Of a DNA stretch of 41,230 nt, positions 39,345-41,230 are shown one piece after another (positions within the stretch are counted from its first letter, which is position 1; every line of letters starts with the position of its first letter). The stretch spans positions 1-41,230 of the forward strand of contig JAQXNO010000011.1 of NCBI GenBank assembly GCA_029098045.1, read 5' to 3'. The notes below the pieces were generated by a model, which saw only the letters and a list, made by a program, of their open reading frames with translations, had not been told where the DNA came from and made no database searches. This stretch comes from Bacillota bacterium. GTDB taxonomy: Bacteria > Bacillota > Clostridia > Oscillospirales > Oscillospiraceae. Position numbers and translations under genes: made by a program.

Positions 39345-40559
39345 ATGGACAGTGGCAAAAGACTGATGGTCTATATGCTGGGCGGCTTTGAGATGTATTT
39401 TGACGGCGCGCCCATTCAGCTGAAAAAGAAACTGACGGCAAAGCCGCTGCTCTTGCTTCAGCTGCTTCTGAACAATCGGGAAGCAGGCGTGTCCAGACGC
39501 ACTGTGATAGAAGCACTCTACGGAGAGGAGACACAGATCGATACCGCCAACAGCCTGAATGCCACGGTTTCCCAGCTGCGAAGAATCCTGAAAGAGACCC
39601 GGCTGCCCCAGGAGAATTACATCCATGTGCGAATGGACCGATACTTTTTCGAAAGCTCTTTTCTCACATGGGTGGACACGGAAGCGGTCACGGTGCTGCG
39701 GCAGGAGGCGGATCTGGCCTCCGGCGATCAGCGTCTGGAGCTTCTGTATCAGATCTGCGACCTGTATCATGGGCGGTTTTTGCCGGAACTGGACGGCGAG
39801 ATCTGGGTGGAGATTGCCAGAGCGGACTACCAGCGCCTGTACCGGGACAGTCTCAATGAAATCTGCAATTCCCTGAAAGAGCGTGGAGCCTATGATGAGA
39901 TCCTGCGGTTGACGGGCGTTGCCGCCAAAGTGTTTCCCTTTGATGAATGGCAGGTCTGGCAGCAGGAATGTCTGGTGCATCAGGGGCGCATCAAGGAAGC
40001 ATACGAGCTTTACCGTCAGGTGGAAAAGCTGTATCTGACCGAGTTGGATGCGCCGCCGCCGGAGCGAATGCGTTCCCGGTTCCGCAATCCGGAAAAGGAG
40101 CCGTGGCGGAAGGCTGAGAACATCGGTGCCGTTCGCAGATGGCTGCGGGATTCTGATCTGGATGGACCCTATTGCATTCCATTCCCCAGCTTTCTGTATA
40201 TGTACAGCCTGATCACCAGACTGAACAGCATTACGGATACGCCGTTCTGCCTTCTGCTGTGTACGCTGAGCATATCCGACGGCCGCACAAACCCAACAGC
40301 CAGGGAGTATCACGCCGCGATGGAGCAGCTGGAGGGGGTGCTTGAAAAGTCACTGCGTTGGGAGGATGTCTTTACGCGCTATTCCCGCAGCCAGTTTCTG
40401 GTGACACTGCTGGGCGCTTCGGAGGAAAACAGCGGTGTGGTTGCAAATCGTATCAGGCAGCGGTTTGGTGATCTCATTGGGGAACGAAGGCTCCGTCTGG
40501 ACTGTCAGGTCATGCGGGCGGAAGAGCTGATGACAGAGAAAAAGAAACCGGAAGCATAA
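39345..40559 (+). CDS. BTAD-domain regulator with degenerate GGDEF-like C-terminus
   Basis: A 404-residue protein. Residues 8-100 resemble an OmpR-type winged helix (YMLGGFEMYFDGAPI, SRRTVIEALYGEE, LNATVSQLRRIL); 110-245 is a helical bacterial transcriptional activation domain with TPR-like repeats (LLYQICDLYHGRFLPELDGEIW, ARADYQRLYRDSLNEI, QVWQQECLVHQGRIKEAYELY). The last 120 residues (LEKSLRWEDVFTRYSRSQFLVTLLGASEE) follow the pattern of a GGDEF domain, but the signature reads SRSQF, so it is probably non-catalytic. It starts one base after the secA stop. The targets are unknown; the linkage with secA suggests control of export or of that operon. Confidence 0.78.
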   Translation: MDSGKRLMVYMLGGFEMYFDGAPIQLKKKLTAKPLLLLQLLLNNREAGVSRRTVIEALYGEETQIDTANSLNATVSQLRRILKETRLPQENYIHVRMDRYFFESSFLTWVDTEAVTVLRQEADLASGDQRLELLYQICDLYHGRFLPELDGEIWVEIARADYQRLYRDSLNEICNSLKERGAYDEILRLTGVAAKVFPFDEWQVWQQECLVHQGRIKEAYELYRQVEKLYLTELDAPPPERMRSRFRNPEKEPWRKAENIGAVRRWLRDSDLDGPYCIPFPSFLYMYSLITRLNSITDTPFCLLLCTLSISDGRTNPTAREYHAAMEQLEGVLEKSLRWEDVFTRYSRSQFLVTLLGASEENSGVVANRIRQRFGDLIGERRLRLDCQVMRAEELMTEKKKPEA

Positions 40560-40576
40560 GGCTTCACCTAAATCAT

Positions 40577-40616
40577 AAAAGCGGGCGCTCACTTCAAAAA
40601 GTGGGTGCCTGCTTTT
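40577..40616 (+). terminator. Terminator of the secA-BTAD operon
   Basis: A long imperfect stem (AAAAGCGGGC, CACTT and complements) with a 4-base loop and TTTTTG at the end; 17 bp past the stop. Confidence 0.75.
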
Positions 40617-40662
40617 TGCGCTTTGAAGTCATGACAGGGGGCTGCGGAAGAAGTTCCATTAA

Positions 40663-40823
40663 GGCAACACCGCACAATTGCGTCAGCGGATCTCAGCGGA
40701 TCTTTTGCGCCATTTCTGCAGTTCCAAAAACGGGAAATACATACAGTATTCCCCCGTTTTTGAAACTTTGAACTGGCACAAAATCTCTCGCTGCGCTTCC
40801 TTGCCGAATTATGCGGTGTAGCC
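40663..40823. repeat. MITE-like palindromic element
   Basis: GGCAACACCGCACAATT at the left end and its inverted form (three mismatches) at 40807-40823. Inside is a second inverted repeat, GTTCCAAAAACGGG at 40721-40734 against CCGTTTTTGAAAC near 40754-40766. It is about 161 bp with no ORF. It has the nested-hairpin style of the element at 889-993. Confidence 0.6.
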
Positions 40824-40839
40824 CTAGAACCGTAAAATA

Positions 40840-40925
40840 TTCGGTTCCATGAAAAACTTGTGTGATTTGTGTCTTTCGGATTTTCAGAAAAACGCAAATC
40901 ACACAAGTTTTTTCATGGAACCGGA
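40840..40925. repeat. Long near-perfect hairpin
   Basis: The left arm (40840-40872) and right arm (40890-40925) are inverted copies over about 33 bp with a one-base bulge and two or three mismatches; the loop is 17 bases. The shared core reads CATGAAAAA, then CTTGTGTGATTTG. No ORF. It could be a mobile palindrome or a strong RNA hairpin; it sits directly before the GH13 terminator. Confidence 0.7.
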
Positions 40926-40937
40926 AAACTTAAGAAA

Positions 40938-40954
40938 ACTGCCCTCCGGGCGGT
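40938..40954 (-). terminator. Terminator of the GH13 gene
   Basis: Minus-strand 7-bp stem ACCGCCC/GGGCAGT with one wobble pair and a 3-base loop, then TTTCTTAAGTTTT. The stem touches the stop codon. Confidence 0.55.
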
Positions 40955-41230
40955 TATTTCTTCCACAGGTAGACTCTCAGCTCGTAGGGTTTCAGAACGG
41001 AGGTATCGGCGGCCTCGTAATTGCGCAAAATCAGCTGGGCATCCGCAAGTTCAAAGCCTCTGGGTGCTTTGAAGGGCACTTCCTTTTCCGTAAAGGAGCA
41101 TACCACAAGAAGCTTCTGATGCGCATCCTCTCTGGAATAGGTGTAAAGGGAGGGGGAAAGCCTGCCATACTCCCTGTAATTTCCGTCTTTGACACAGGAC
41201 AGCTCTTTTCGCAGCGCGATTGCCTTGCGG
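40954..41230 (-). CDS. C-terminal part of a GH13 alpha-glucosidase (oligo-1,6-glucosidase/TreC type)
   Basis: 91 residues visible; the gene continues off the right edge. RKAIALRKELSCVKDGNYRE, then SLYTYSREDAHQKLLVVCSF and the end LKPYELRVYLWKK, match the last helix and C-terminal beta domain of GH13 exo-glucosidases such as oligo-1,6-glucosidase, sucrose isomerase or trehalose-6-phosphate hydrolase. The catalytic barrel is outside the window, so the exact substrate is unknown. Confidence 0.8.
   Translation of the reverse strand, partial: RKAIALRKELSCVKDGNYREYGRLSPSLYTYSREDAHQKLLVVCSFTEKEVPFKAPRGFELADAQLILRNYEAADTSVLKPYELRVYLWKK

Noticed and set aside
36965-39358. Minus-strand frame across the whole of secA
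   Set aside because: Antisense shadow; every SecA motif is on the plus strand.
1-41230. CRISPR array, tRNA or rRNA genes, prophage
   Set aside because: No regularly spaced direct repeats, cloverleaf/CCA patterns, rRNA-like sequence or phage structural genes were seen by eye.

Overview
The window looks like chromosome of a Gram-positive gut Clostridia bacterium, probably of the Oscillospiraceae/Ruminococcaceae type. The evidence is: spo0A, a gdpP-rplI-dnaB-tilS-hpt-ftsH block divergent from RNase J, a GGGtGRT/NifU-like pair, lipoprotein signal peptides, strong AGGAGG ribosome sites, sigma-A promoters with 17-bp spacers, and fairly high GC in the core genes. No rRNA, tRNA, CRISPR array or prophage was seen. 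All assignments come from reading the sequence; no database search was run.

Layout. 1-2116: an AT-rich gene end, a small lipoprotein gene (-), and a REP/RAYT locus: a REP-associated tyrosine transposase gene (+) with GTAG-headed palindromes upstream, downstream and inside its own reading frame. 2117-3940 (-): a NifU-like scaffold protein and a GGGtGRT protein of unknown function under a strong promoter; the 3' end of the GGGtGRT gene is partly duplicated beside a small palindromic element. 4024-6033 (-): rpe and a NagZ-like GH3 enzyme. 6113-10033 (+): a DUF1540 protein, an HtrA protease, spo0A with 0A boxes in front, a structured RNA hairpin and an LCP cell-wall ligase. 10077-15130 (-): a membrane-bound XRE regulator, 5-formyl-THF cyclo-ligase, a membrane protein, a DUF1643 protein, a YfcE-type phosphodiesterase, a small Cys-rich protein and a lipoprotein metallopeptidase.

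15160-22830 (-): the housekeeping operon gdpP, rplI, dnaB, tilS, hpt, ftsH. 22925-29541 (+): rnjA, a dihydrouridine synthase, a hexapeptide-repeat sugar-phosphate protein with glmM (amino-sugar supply for peptidoglycan), and a CPA2-type cation/proton antiporter. 29668-31962 (+): a lipoprotein with two nearly identical transglutaminase-like domains made by a 762-bp tandem duplication.

31963-34190 is an AT-richer accessory island: a decayed gene, an XRE regulator, a divergent two-gene operon (CFI-box protein plus a protein with a HEPN-like R-x4-H motif), and a promoter-to-terminator unit with no good ORF. It is the best candidate here for an undescribed system, perhaps a regulated toxin or defence module. 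34191-36811 (-) returns to core genes: a DUF1858 protein, trmK, a Nif3-like protein and yebC. 36860-40616 (+) is a tail-less SecA and a BTAD regulator with a degenerate GGDEF-like C-terminus, behind a promoter that contains a 0A box. 40560-40953 holds two palindromic repeat elements, and the window ends in the 3' part of a GH13 glucosidase gene (-).
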